A DNA stretch of 64,000 nt from Lucinisca nassula (taxonomy: Eukaryota; Mollusca; Bivalvia; Lucinida; Lucinidae), in contig OY757015.1 in assembly GCA_963580285.1 (NCBI GenBank), positions 145,822,082-145,886,081 on the forward strand. Reading direction: 5' to 3'. The translations under genes were made by a program, and so were the position numbers. Below the pieces are notes generated by a model. The model ran no database searches. It saw nothing but the letters and a program-made list of their open reading frames with translations, and was not told where the DNA came from. Below are positions 30,034 to 40,406 of the stretch, one piece after another (positions within the stretch are counted from its first letter, which is position 1; each line of letters opens with the position of its first letter).

Positions 30034-30231
30034 GGTCCTTCATACACAGGGGAGCCTCCAGTTAACGTCGTGACACAAAGGACGGTGCATATTATTACCT
30101 TTCACCCTGCAAATGATGCCAATTTAGCGTGTTTGGACACTGAAATTTTATCAACGCTGGCTGACAGGGATCAAACCCAAGACCTCTAGCATCAGAGGCA
30201 AGTGCACTAACCACTTGAGTCATCACGCTCC
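30034..30231 (-). mobile_element. SINE-E, 3'-truncated
   Basis: On the minus strand: GAGCGTGATGACTCAAGTGG, then GGCATCATTTGCAGGGTGAA, GTCACGACGTTAACTGGAGG. The 3' part beyond CTCCCCTGTGTATG is missing. Confidence 0.8.
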
Positions 30232-30567
30232 TTGTAATATGTTTAGATAGGCGTGTTTCCGTAATTGTTCTACAATATAGATCATGTAGGTCCTAAACCC
30301 CACTCCACATTATTGTTCATATTTCTGTCCGAAACCAAATGTCATTCTTTACCCGTTACTCGTTAGAACCACCTCGATGAGACAGTTCTAGTACCTATAT
30401 ACTGTGTTGTTGGAAGCAGTAGGAACATACCTTTTACATATTTCTTCCGAAAATATTCGCATATATGTATGTCTACGTGTCAGAAATTCATTCATTTGTT
30501 TATTTTCAGTAGTTCGTTTTCATTCATGCTTCAATAACAATAAAAAATTGTCATAAGATATTTTATA

Positions 30568-30763
30568 TTAATCTTTTAACTGGTAATAGCGGTTTTACGT
30601 TAAAATGGCTATTACCAGTCAACTGGCAATAGCGGTTTTACGATAAAATCGCTATTACCAGTTAACTGGCAATAGCAATTTTATCGTAAAACCGCTATTA
30701 CCAGTTAACTGGCAATAGCGATTTTATCGTAAAACCGCTATTACCAGTTAACTGGCAATAGCC
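30568..30763. repeat. 43-bp palindromic array, right
   Basis: The same unit as 28189-28374, with GCTATT starts at 30608, 30651, 30694 and 30737. The TTTTACGATAAAAT centre flips to ATTTTATCGTAAAA midway (about 30675), so this array is itself partly inverted. Confidence 0.92.
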
Positions 30764-30778
30764 ACTTCGTATTAATTA

Positions 30779-31245
30779 TGACAAGAGGTAAACGATATGG
30801 AATAATATTCGTGAAAATCACACGCGCTACTGACAGGTGGTCCAAAATTGTTCTAGAAAATGTGTCGTGCAAATAATAATTTCTCCTTTATTAACAGGAT
30901 ATCTGTTTGAAGATGGAGTCTGCAGCGCAGTACAGTCGTTATAAACTGAGGGATTCCAGTGAGCTTGGCTCCAGAGCAACGCATCTGGAAAAGAACAGCG
31001 GAAAAAGAAACAAGGAAATAAAGAACACGCACCTTACTAATTAGTTACGATCAATTACGCCCATTGCTTTGTAAGAAAAGAGCGAAAATGAATGAAGAAT
31101 AAAACGTTTTTTCCCGCCTTTTGACAAAAAACCAAACAAACAACAAACAAACAAACAGACAAACAAACACGACGCACACAGAACAAGGAGTCATCGTAGA
31201 ATGATTACCTTAATGACCCTATATAAGTATTGGGACAGGTAGGCC
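30779..31245. other. Unannotated stretch with CAAA-rich tract
   Basis: A (CAAA)n-like run at 31133-31170 resembles a decayed SINE tail. No gene. Confidence 0.5.
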
Positions 31246-31249
31246 TAAA

Positions 31250-31312
31250 AGTAAACAGTACAGACCCATAAGGAGCAGTCTGATCAGGGTCTTCACTGTT
31301 TGCCATACCGTC
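31250..31312. mobile_element. MITE-1 remnant
   Basis: AAACAGTACAGACCCATAAG then GAGCAGTCTGATCAGGGTCT and CACTGTTTGCC. A second remnant (CTTCTGTGGCGTCTGATCTG) is at 31565-31612. Confidence 0.55.
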
Positions 31313-31634
31313 TGCACATTTTCGACTCCTTGCTGGATCATAATATTTAGGACATTTACAAAAAGTCTTAAGGCGTCCGTTTTTTTCAGGATTTGTACAG
31401 TAACTCCTTTTCTTTTTAGAGTATACCCTTATTTCAGGAAAGTAAGGAAACGGAAAGGCACGTCTATTGATGATAAATTAAAGTACCGACAGCACTGGTG
31501 GGTCGACTGTGGCTCTGAACGTCGACTAAGACTGTTTGTTTTACCCTTGTATACTAAGCAGTTCAGACTGCTTCTGTGGCGTCTGATCTGGATCTACACT
31601 ACTTGCCATTATAAAAACTCATAAGTCAAGCTCT

Positions 31635-31933
31635 AGCCCCCGCCCATAGGGGCTTGAAGAAATATATGGGCTGCATGATGCTTCCAGGCAGAGCTGAATC
31701 GGCCCGCACACTAGTACTGGTAAACCGCTTAGAGGATCTAAGCCTGTCCAGGAACCGCGGTGCGAGGCGGACCGTCCTTGCAAATAAACTCTATTGGTTT
31801 CATTGGGCGACAGGGCTTGAGATGTCATTACATCTCAATGTCGGGTAAAAGTCCCACAAAATTGGAAGCAACGTCTCCAAAATGACCTTTACAGTGTTGA
31901 CGGGGACGTTAAACCTCAAATCAAACAAACAAA
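31635..31933 (+). mobile_element. SINE-A, full length, reference quality
   Basis: A 15-bp perfect TSD CATAAGTCAAGCTCT is at 31620-31634 and 31934-31948. The 299-bp body has intact 5' end, core and (CAAA)n tail. No tRNA A/B box pair is evident in the head. Confidence 0.95.
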
Positions 31934-31948
31934 CATAAGTCAAGCTCT

Positions 31949-32847
31949 GGTTTTACAGATAAGCCAGTTCACACAGCACGCTGCTATAAGTGTAAACCTT
32001 ACACACGATATTTTAGCGATAGTCATGTAATATTATTCAGATTCGTCAGTGACTTTGGGTCGATTAATAAACAGTCGACGCACAAATCGTCATTGCGCAG
32101 CATAAAGGCAAGGGCATACTTTAAGGAAAGAATCTTCCTAAACGCAATTCATTTTTACCTACAAATCAAAATTTTATTTTTGTACTGACAATTGTGTTAG
32201 TTTCCCCCCAATTATCTGCATCCTTTTTAGATTTTAGGTATGTATATTTTTTATTATTATTTATAACTTTTATTTGAAACAGTTTAAACTTTAACGAAGA
32301 AAACAGGAACTATCTAATATTACTTTTTTCAAGCACTTGGCATTAGGAACTAACTAGTTCTGTAAACATAAGAGGTTAAAGTGATTTTAACTCACGACTA
32401 GCCCACACTCCCAAGGTCTCTAAGGAATTTTTGTTTAAATAATTACATCATTAAGACCAACATTTGATGGATCCAGATTGTTGCTAGCGATAAAAATCCA
32501 CTTTCCGTGAGCGATGTTCCGTGTTGTGGCGTATTGCCATTACCCAAGAGACTCTCTGCCGCCCGACCAAATGACCACATGGGCTTGAAATAACAAACAA
32601 ATGGTATTTTTATAATTAAAGAATCATTGAAACTCTTTGCAGCCACAAAACAAGATTGTTTCGTGAATAGGATCAGTGACGTAGCTAGACTACATTTTAA
32701 TGAGAAAGGCCTTCAGCGATTTTCAAATGCGCATGTGTAGCTAACTAAAGACGCAAAATCATCTACTGGGCTCTGACGAGATAAGCGCTGTCCCATCTGA
32801 GCCTTCGCTGGTCGCCTATGTGACAAGAATTCTTCTCCTAAGCTGAT
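31949..32847. other. Unannotated non-coding stretch, about 900 bp
   Basis: No open frame of note and no window-wide repeat. Possible single-copy DNA. Confidence 0.5.
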
Positions 32848-33313
32848 TTACCCTTTCTGTACCAAATTGAATCTTCTTCCTTAAGGGGAATGGGAACACC
32901 TGGCCGATTTTTCCGCCATTTTTCAAAGGGAGACAACTTTCGGGACTTCCTGTTCGCTTTTCTAGAAATCCTGTCCCGCTTAAAAAGGGGTCTACTCTTA
33001 AAGGAAAGAATTTGCTCCTCAGGAGCAAATTCTTTCCTTTAAGAGTTGACACCTATTGACATGGGAGACAAAAATACTTTTGGAGGAGTTGCCTCCCCTG
33101 AACGTGTTCCCATTCCCCTTAAATATAGCACATGTCCATTTCAAAATTTCGGGGTCGTCAAGTTGTGTTTTCTTCAAAATTGATTTGGAAAATGGCTTAA
33201 CTTTAAGCAAACATTGTAGACCCTGATCAGACGTCGCGTTCTGCGGCGTCTGATCTGGGTCTGCATTGTTTGCCAACTACCCCTTTTGGGGTTTCCGGTA
33301 CTAAATGGGTTAA
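32848..33313. mobile_element. MITE-1 split by MITE-4
   Basis: The left end TTTACCCTTTCTGTACC...GAATCTTCTTCC is at 32848-32880. The rest, from ATATAGCACATGTCC through the palindrome (CGTCGCGTTCTGCGGCG) to TAAATGGGTTAA, is at 33123-33313. The unbroken paralogue near 36665 shows the joined order. Confidence 0.88.
32881..33122. mobile_element. MITE-4, complete, inserted in MITE-1
   Basis: TTAAGGGGAATGGGAACACC to GTTCCCATTCCCCTTAA. The TTAA at each end fits a TTAA target duplication in the MITE-1 sequence CTTCCTTAAATATA. Confidence 0.92.
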
Positions 33314-33467
33314 AATGGTTTGAAAAATTGGGCGACAACATAATTGTTTCGTGTATATGCATGTGCAGCGGCGTAACCAGAAAAAAATGTTTTAAAGACA
33401 CAAATCGTGGTTGTTTTACATGGTCGAAAATTCTCCAGAAAACAACAGACAGGACAAAATATTGGGC

Positions 33468-33572
33468 CAACGTCGGACCGACAGCGATACGACGTTGCCA
33501 TGCCGTATTAATGTCGGTTCGACAGCGGTACGACGTTTCCACATCGTATCGCTGTCGGACCGACGTAGGTCC
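33468..33572. repeat. CpG-rich inverted repeat
   Basis: GTCGGACCGACAGCGATACG and its complement (CGTATCGCTGTCGGACCGAC) face each other around a third, diverged unit (GTCGGTTCGACAGCGGTACG). Family unknown. Confidence 0.8.
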
Positions 33573-33593
33573 GGAATACTACGCTAGCTGGAA

Positions 33594-33863
33594 CATCACG
33601 AAAACACGCCTATATAAATTTGACCCCGGCTCGAACCCCACTTTTATATAGTTAAACTGGGGTTTACAGGGGTAAACCTTATTTATATATCTGCTCTAGA
33701 ATATAGATTGTGGGTACTCGTTAGAATCGCCTCGATGAGGCGATTCTTACAAGTACCAACAATCTATATCTTGAGCAGAAATAAGAAAAATAGCACAATT
33801 TTTCAACTTAAAATTATTTTGGCGGTTAAGTTTACAATGTATTTGTATAGGCGTGTTTTCGTA
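33594..33863. mobile_element. MITE-2, complete
   Basis: CATCACGAAAACACGCCTAT to TATAGGCGTGTTTTCGTA, hairpin GAATCGCCTCGATGAGGCGA with ATATAGATTGTGGGTACTCG arms. Confidence 0.9.
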
Positions 33864-34384
33864 CTGAGAACTCAGGTATCGCTTTGATTGTGCCGGGCCA
33901 AGCGAAAAAGTGGCTGCCAGAATGTGCGCTCAGTGGAGACTCAAATCAACCTGTATACCCAACCAGAATGCAGCCTCCCACGTTAGCCTAGCCACAAGGC
34001 GTTTAAATGAATAATATGGAATTAAAATCATATTTTGCCCTGAAATGAACAGTGTATAAAAGTTTAGCTAGTCTAGTCTCTGTGGCTCAATTTTAACCCT
34101 AAGATTTGAGACTCTACCAAACAGACTTGCCATTACTAAGGTAGATAAGTTTTTAAACCAGTAAAAAAAAAAATAATATATATATAAATGATCAGACTTT
34201 TATTATCAGACTAGTAGCTAGTCTACCGTCTGTATGATCACACTTTGGGTTACCGGGTAAATAATAATAATATTAATATTAATAAAAATAATAATAATAA
34301 TAATAAAGTCTTTTACTTTCAATGGGAAGCACAATAAGTATTTGCCTGCCTGTCTGTAGTGAGCGCTCCCCTAATGAGAATATT
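33864..34384. other. Unannotated stretch with AAT repeats
   Basis: Imperfect (AAT)n at 34262-34305 and a TA run near 34175. No gene. Confidence 0.5.
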
Positions 34385-34485
34385 TCTTTGGTTGATTTGT
34401 AGCTTAATGACCAAATCAACATTGTTTATGTCATTTCGAACCGGTCAGTTTACATGACCATACTTTATGATCATTCTTCACGTAC
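34385..34485 (-). mobile_element. SINE-B 3' fragment, diverged
   Basis: AGCTTAATGACCAAATCAAC, then TCATTTCGAACCGGTCAGTT; reverse of the SINE-B tail. Confidence 0.6.
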
Positions 34486-34619
34486 GAGTGACATAAATGC
34501 TTTCCGGTACATGCGGTCTTTTATTGTCAGTTGCGTTTTGTTTAATTTGCTCGCTTCCATGTGACATAGCGTATTCTGTTATACTCTCCAGAATGGCTAC
34601 TTTTCCGATGAAATTTTGT

Positions 34620-34765
34620 GATATTTTTCTTATTTATACTTCAAATATTGGTTGTGTGTGCTCATTAGAACCGGTTCTAGGAGCAGAAATAAACAAAAAA
34701 TAGTGTTTACCCCTGTAAACCCCAATTTTCCCCAAAATTGGGGTTTAGAGGGGTGTTAATTTCAC
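34620..34765. mobile_element. MITE-2 fragment
   Basis: Collapsed hairpin TGCTCATTAGAACCGGTTCT followed by GTTTACCCCTGTAAACCCC and GGGGTTTAGAGGGGTG. Termini lost. A (CAA)n run follows at 34815-34841. Confidence 0.65.
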
Positions 34766-34879
34766 AGAGTTGTTATCAGGATCGTGAACATAAGCATAAT
34801 AAGCGCTATTGAAACAACAACAACAACAACAACAACAACAAATAAATAAATAAAATAAAAAAAAAAAAAACGAAAAGGC

Positions 34880-35174
34880 CCCACTGTCTCATGATACATG
34901 GCTTTCGACTTGAAAGCGTTTGTAAATTTCATCATAGTGATAATTCCGTCATCGGTGGCTGCCTGCTGGTCACACTTCAAAGCTCTCTAATGGCCAAGCT
35001 TTCAAAATTGCTATTAATGACAACCGTGTGTGCCACGTGGTCAATGCATTTGACTCTTCCAGAAAATCAAAACAGAAATTTGCTGCCAAATTAAATAAAT
35101 GATGCTGGTAATGGGCAACAGAGTCAAACAGGTGTATCGGCTGCTAAACCCATAATATGACAGTCATAGTATAG
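34880..35174. other. Unannotated non-coding stretch
   Basis: Nothing recognised. Confidence 0.4.
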
Positions 35175-35270
35175 GTTAGAAGTCATTAAGAGATTTCTTC
35201 ACAAGTAAGAATCTGCGAAGCGTAGCGTAGCAGATTCTTACTGTGAAGAAATCTCTTAATTACTTCTAAC
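35175..35270. repeat. 96-bp near-perfect inverted repeat
   Basis: Arms of about 41 bp (GTTAGAAGTCATTAAGAGAT and TTCTTCACAAGTAAGAATCTGC parts) with one or two mismatches around the loop GAAGCGTAGCGTAG. It occurs once in the window. It could be a MITE or a transcribed hairpin; nothing in the sequence decides between these. Confidence 0.85.
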
Positions 35271-35734
35271 TGGCTTAGACTGCTGTCAGTTTTCTTGAAT
35301 TATGTCCACTGATGGTCTCTTGAGATTACATTAATTTTGCTCAAAACTTTATTGTTCTCTCATCCATTTACTTAGTTGCTCTTCACTGAGAAGTTACCAT
35401 AAGAAGGTGTCTTTTTTTCATTTTTTTTTTAATTTAAACTTGAAGAAAATACGTTAGATGGGAGACTCAATCTGGATGTCAATATTTTGAAATACCATCA
35501 GCAACACAATTGTTTTCTATTCCTGCGAAGAACAGTAAACGGGTGTTCGTCATGTCAGGTATGAAATTTATTTTATTTTGTATTTTTGACTGAGTCTCAC
35601 TCACAAGCTCTGGTCTGGAACATTTGTTTTGTATGATATTTTTTTTTTGTTCAAACAAGAAAAAAAGTGTTGCAATTCTGACAAACTGTAGCCTCCCTTG
35701 GAAGTGTACCCTAATCCAAATTTGTACTGGAAAC
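35271..35734. other. Unannotated A/T-rich stretch
   Basis: Nothing recognised. Confidence 0.4.
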
Positions 35735-35930
35735 CCCTGAACGGCAAAAAGTGCAGGCCCAGATCAGACGTCACAGAACACGGCCTCTGATCAGGGCCTA
35801 CATTGTTTGAAAAAAAGTTCAGCCAACTTGCTAATTTTGAAGAAAACACAACCTGACAACCTTAATTTTTAAAATGAACCTGTGCTATATATCAGTCGGA
35901 TGATTCCATTTGGTACAAAAGGGTCAAATA
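35735..35930. mobile_element. MITE-1, one terminus degraded
   Basis: AACCCCTGAACGGCAAAAAG, the core GTGCAGGCCCAGATCAGACG, then GAAAACACAACCTGACAACC and TTTGGTACAAAAGGGTCAA. Confidence 0.75.
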
Positions 35931-36539
35931 AGTAAACCTATTTTTTATTTATTGTGTCAACTTTGGAATTGATTCAACTTTGGATATGCATCTTTTGAAC
36001 TGTCAGTCAATCTATTTCTGCTAATTTCTTTTTTTATATTCCAGAAAACAGGAAGACCAGAGATAATTGGCATGTTCTAATTTCTGGCCTGGCTTGGTCT
36101 GGCTTGGTCTGGCCCGGTCTGGCCTCTCGCGACCTATTTAATTTCAATGACATAACGCTTCGGGCCGGGCCAGGCCAGGCCAGTATTGGAATTAACATCA
36201 GAAGGAGTGTTCAGGTCAAGAACCTAGACACTCCATCCCTTGAGACAAGTTATTTGCTGTTGGCACTGATTTACTACTACAGTGTACAGGTAATCATTAT
36301 AATGTCAATAAAACCACAGGTTGCTATTCTAGCAATGGTATGGCTGTGGTGTTGTTTCTTTGTTTTTATAATTTATCTTTGAATTAATTTGAAAGAAAAA
36401 GAACTTTATAAATGGATTTGGATTAGTAATTATTTGGAGCATCAAGCTATCCTGTTTAACCGTGATTTACAGACAAAATAAAACAAAGCACTGACAGCAC
36501 CGGTTGGGTGGATCATCTCTTGAGTGTAAGGTCGGTGTG

Positions 36540-36735
36540 GAGACCCTGATCAGATGCTGCACCCTGTGGCGTCTTATCTGGGACTGCACTGTATGCCAGT
36601 GCCCATGTACACAAGACCATCCCAGAATTTATAGATACTCAATCTTTTTACCTTTTTTGTACCAAATTGAATCTTCCTTTATATATAACAGGAGCCATTT
36701 CAAAATTTAGGGGTGTCAGGTTTTGGTGCTACACT
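36540..36735. mobile_element. MITE-1 remnant inside the MULE-like element
   Basis: GACCCTGATCAGATGCTGC...GGGACTGCACTGTATGCC and TTTTTGTACCAAATTGAATC with GGGGTGTCAGGTTTTGG. Blocks are reordered relative to complete copies. Confidence 0.65.
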
Positions 36736-36879
36736 GTTTGTCAGTGTCTTTTCTTATGAATGTCATAAATTGGTAGTTTCATAACAATTTGCATGCTGGT
36801 TAAGTTCTGCTTTCATTTTGCAGAAAAATTCCTTATTTCGCAAACAGAATAGGAGAGTTTCATTTTGTCGAGTGTCAAG

Positions 36880-37040
36880 TGAGTGAGTGTTTGAGTTTTA
36901 CGTCCCACCAACAGCTAAGGTCATACGGAGACGGGACTTCGGTTTAAAGACTCATCCGAAAGTCTGGAGAAGCCCGGGATCGATCCTGCGATCCCTGATT
37001 TACAAGGCGAGTAGCGTAACCACTACACAACGGAGGCTTC
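36880..37040 (-). mobile_element. SINE-G with 15-bp TSD
   Basis: Minus-strand head GAAGCCTCCGTTGTGTAGTG, B-box-like GGATCGATCCCGGG, tail GGGACGTAAAACTCAAACAC plus TCAC. The TSD TTGTCGAGTGTCAAG is at 36865-36879 and 37041-37055, perfect. Confidence 0.93.
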
Positions 37041-37149
37041 TTGTCGAGTGTCAAGTATCAAGCTGAAAAACCCGATTATCAAGTTAAAAACGTAGACCCA
37101 ATACGCTGCAGTCTGGAAACAATGTTATAATTTTAGAGTGATTTATTCT

Positions 37150-37378
37150 TGTTTTAGTTGTGATCTTTCAAGACTATTTTACTTATATTGAGCAGATCGT
37201 TAATCAGACGACAGAGATGGGCGAAAACCGGTGTACCCAGAGAGAAGAAAAAACACCTGACCTTCCGTTGCAGAACTTGGCCTCTCACATGTCACCCGAG
37301 AAAGGCTCGAACCATAGCGGTGAAAGACATAATGAGTAAGAGTCAGCGCTCTTATCCACTAGGCCATGGAGGCCCGTT
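37150..37378 (-). mobile_element. SINE-D, full length
   Basis: Minus-strand head GGGCCTCCATGGCCTAGTGG; body with CAGGTGTTTTTTC and CTGGGTACACCGGTTTTCGC; degraded tail near 37160. Confidence 0.85.
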
Positions 37379-37407
37379 ATTAGGGTGATTACAGAAAATA
37401 TAGATAG

Positions 37408-37500
37408 GAGAATTACCGTAGAAACTATTTCATGATCAATCTCCACGAAACAATGTTGCCGACCCCTGCAGGTATCGAACCCGCGTCCTCCTGATCACAA
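37408..37500 (-). mobile_element. SINE-B head fragment
   Basis: GATCAATCTCCACGAAACAA and GTATCGAACCCGCGTCCTCC on the plus strand are the reverse of the SINE-B head. Confidence 0.75.
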
Positions 37501-38009
37501 GCCTTCCTCTGCATGCCTACTTGTTGCTACCTGCTTACCTGCCAATTTTTGTATGTGCATACAACTAACCAAAAATGGGAGATTGAGTAACAGGGACTTG
37601 TTTCATAGATAACATAAACTAGCCTCTGCCTGTATGCTGCACTCAGTGACGGTACAGAGCAGTGCCTTTGCGTTTAACTGACCAGACTGATATGACCTTG
37701 GCTGTTTACTGGGCCGTAAAACTGCAACACACAATATACCTACCTATCTAACTACAATTATCTGCCCAGCTACAATGTACCATGTGCAACAAACAAAAGA
37801 GAGGCAACATGTGTGCAGTCTGGTTATAGAGCCTTTGTGACCTGCATCAACATCAGATCTCGCGAATTCATAGGTTACAAATGAAATAAGGAACGTATTC
37901 ATCAATGGAATCTATGCTTCTACCTTGGACGGGAATAACTTGAAAATGCCTTTTCTACCGCCACATCCCTATTCAACTCATTTGCATGTTTATGCCACCT
38001 TATACCTTA

Positions 38010-38120
38010 CTGGCCCCGATAGCTCAGTAATAGAGCGTCAACTGTCGCGGGTTCGATCCCAAACCGCGCCTGCAAAACGGTACTAGGCGCTCCCTTGCCT
38101 TGGTGCTCCCTTGTCCTAGG
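38010..38120 (+). mobile_element. SINE-C head fragment
   Basis: CTGGCCCCGATAGCTCAGTA and GCGGGTTCGATCCCAAACCG, then GCAAAACGGTACTAGGCGCT. The V-core is missing. Confidence 0.75.
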
Positions 38121-38226
38121 AAGATAAATGAACGAAAGGTAAGAATTTATAAAAGGATCCACATGAGCTTATTGTATTTGTTTTGGATATGCGACAGTAA
38201 ATAAACTTACATCTATCAAAATTTTT

Positions 38227-38583
38227 ATTTTCCCCAAAGCGCTACATCTTTTTTTTTTTTTTTGCAAACAGTGTAGAACCTGATCAGATGACGTGTTCCT
38301 TGACAATTAAACTATATGGGCCTGCACTGTTTTCCAAAGTCGCATTAATATAATATAGGCTGCTAGACATAAACAGGTAGTCCTGTGCACATCTCTGATT
38401 ACTGGATTTTTCCCCAAAGCGCTACATCTTGTTTTTGTTTTTGCAACCAGAGTAGAACCTGATCAGATAACGTGTTCCGTGACAATTAAACTGTATGGGC
38501 CTGCACTGTTTTCCAGAGTCACATTTATATATAGGTTGCTAGGCATAAACAGGTATTCCTGTACACATCTCTGATTACTGGAG
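38227..38583 (+). repeat. 180-bp tandem duplication
   Basis: Two units starting TTTCCCCAAAGCGCTACATC (38229 and 38409). Each contains a MITE-1-derived CAGWGTAGAACCTGATCAGA block and ends CACATCTCTGATTACTGGA. The unit ends at the inner edge of the right TIR. Confidence 0.9.
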
Positions 38584-38799
38584 TAAATCAATGGCAACAA
38601 CAAGCAGCTTGTCTCAAGGGATGAAGTGTCAAGGTTCATGACCTGAACACCCCTCCTGATGTTAGTTTAAAATATTGGCCTGGCCTGGCTGGCCCTGACG
38701 TATTATGTCATCAGAGTTAAATAGGTCATAAGGAGCCAGACCAAGCCAGACCGGGCCAGACCAAGCCAGGCCAGAAATTAGAACATGCCGAGATAATTC

Positions 38800-39302
38800 A
38801 ATGTACATTGAAATCACCCAGCTTGATTTCTCTGTCAGGTACAGGGTGAAGTTTTATTGCTTTTCAGTCACTAAGGAGCAGCTGGGCTGATTTATGTGTT
38901 AAGAATTCTTCTTAATGGCTAAGAACCTTTCTTAATCATTAAGAAGGTCTCTTCACAATATAGTCAGCAGCAGAAGCGACTTCTGATTGGCTGAAAGAGA
39001 AGAAACGTCACAAATCGCAGTCTAAACACAAAATAGTATTCCTTTATTAAGACAAACTCGAGTTATGCGCATGACATATAAGAAAAATAAAGAAAATGTC
39101 ATTAAATGATAAAGGCAATTCAGTGACAATGTAAGTCTGTTTTGTAAAAGCATTAATGTTCTATGAAAGGGTAATTCTTTGGAAGCTGAACTGAAAACTG
39201 TGGAGTATACAAGTAATGGTCAATCAGGCTTTATTAGAGACCCTCAGTTATTTTCCAAATTATGCAATCAAGTGATGTTCCCAAAGAACTAGAAAATATA
39301 AC
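38800..39302. other. Unannotated non-coding stretch
   Basis: Short AAGAA/TTCTT imperfect inverted motifs near 38900-38955 only. Confidence 0.5.
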
Positions 39303-39553
39303 CATTACGCAAACACGCCTATACAAATACATTGCCACCTTTATCGCCGAAAAAATGAAAAATTTATGAAGAAAAATTGTGATATTTTTCTTATTTCTGC
39401 TCAAAATATAGATTGTGGGCACTCACAAGTACCCACAATCTATATTTTAGAGCAGAAATAAGAAAAATAAGGTTTACCCCTGTAAACCCCATTTTTACTA
39501 TCTAAAAGTGGGGTTAGAGGGGGTCAAAATTATATAGACGTGTTTTCGTGATG
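39303..39553. mobile_element. MITE-2, hairpin top deleted
   Basis: CATTACGCAAACACGCCTAT to TATAGACGTGTTTTCGTGAT. The arms AATATAGATTGTGGGCACTC and AAGTACCCACAATCTATATT meet without the GCCTC centre. Confidence 0.88.
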
Positions 39554-40406
39554 GCACACAAACGGCCGCTACGTTTAGAGTAAACTAGAAGCGCATCTTC
39601 GCAAAAATGCAAATGTTACGTAGCTCGATTTCATTTCTATAGTCCATCAGTGATTTAAATTTTAAAACATTGGTATTTTTTTATTCTATAATGCATAATA
39701 TTTGTCTATTTTTTTTTTTTTTTTTTTTTTTCATTTTTGAAAAAAGGACAAACTACATAAAGTGTACTTACTTTCTGTTATCTAACTTCTAGCCCGACCG
39801 CGTTCGCAAGGGCACACAAAAATATTCTACTATTTTATTAGCTTGGAAAATGTATATTACCAATGATTTGTTTGATTTGTTGTCAATTATAAAGCACAGA
39901 AAAGGTATTCATTATATGGCCGTTTATTCCGTTTCTTTTTTGCGTTTCGCCAAATTTGTTCTTTTGCGGGTGGTACATAGTATTTTTGGTACGTAAATAA
40001 TGCTTTTAAGCCAAAAAATGATAAAAACCCTCTTACAGAGATAGACTGAAAAATACGCACTGAAAACAATAAATGCAAATCGATTTTTTGATGATTAACG
40101 CCCCATAAATAGATACAGACAAACAAAATAGCTCCATTTAGACACTACAGAACGCGGCATGCACTGTTTGATTGAAGTACAGGGATTTTGATTTTATGAA
40201 TCTAATATCCCAGCCCAGCCTTACAATTAGAATGGACTTAGATTCAATTGGACAAACATATATATGACTTAACCCTGTAGGGCCCAACCATAGAAAGCAT
40301 TGCCCAAAACCTTTCATATTTCATAAGTTCGATCTACTGAGGGTTAAACATAACGTCAGGCCATGAGGTATTACGAGACTGAATTAAGAATATCTTTACG
40401 ACATTC
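39554..40406. other. Unannotated A/T-rich stretch, about 850 bp
   Basis: A poly-T run of about 20 at 39712-39731. No gene, no shared repeat. Confidence 0.5.

Larger units (their letters stand above)
28182..30769. mobile_element. Foldback-like element with palindromic 43-bp arrays at both ends
   Basis: It is flanked by the 9-bp direct repeat TATTAATTA (28173-28181, 30770-30778). Inverted termini: GGAAAGGTCTATTGCCAGTT on the left, CGAAGTGGCTATTGCCAGTT as the complement of the right end. Each end carries an array of 43-bp palindromic units. The 2.2-kb interior holds SINE-A, SINE-E and several MITE-2 pieces and no recognisable transposase. Long ends made of short tandem repeats plus 9-bp TSD recall Drosophila foldback elements and some MULEs. 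The TSD is AT-rich, so it is suggestive, not proof. Confidence 0.65.
36069..38789. mobile_element. MULE-like element, 2.7 kb, long TIRs and 9-bp TSD
   Basis: GAGATAATT lies flush on both sides (36060-36068, 38790-38798). The termini start GGCATGTTCTAATTTCTGGC in both orientations. They stay alignable for about 210 bp (36069-36279 against 38580-38789), including a CTGGCYTGGTCTGGC-repeat zone, GACCTATTTAA and GAGACAAG..GCTT/ATT. A 9-bp TSD with long TIRs is typical of Mutator-like elements. The interior has no transposase; it holds MITE-1, SINE-G, SINE-D, SINE-B, SINE-C fragments and a 180-bp tandem duplication, so it is old or non-autonomous. Confidence 0.85.

Noticed and set aside
32443..32646. 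Minus-strand 67-codon frame in a repeat-free stretch
   Set aside because: No conserved motif, no splice signals assessed as convincing, length within chance expectation.
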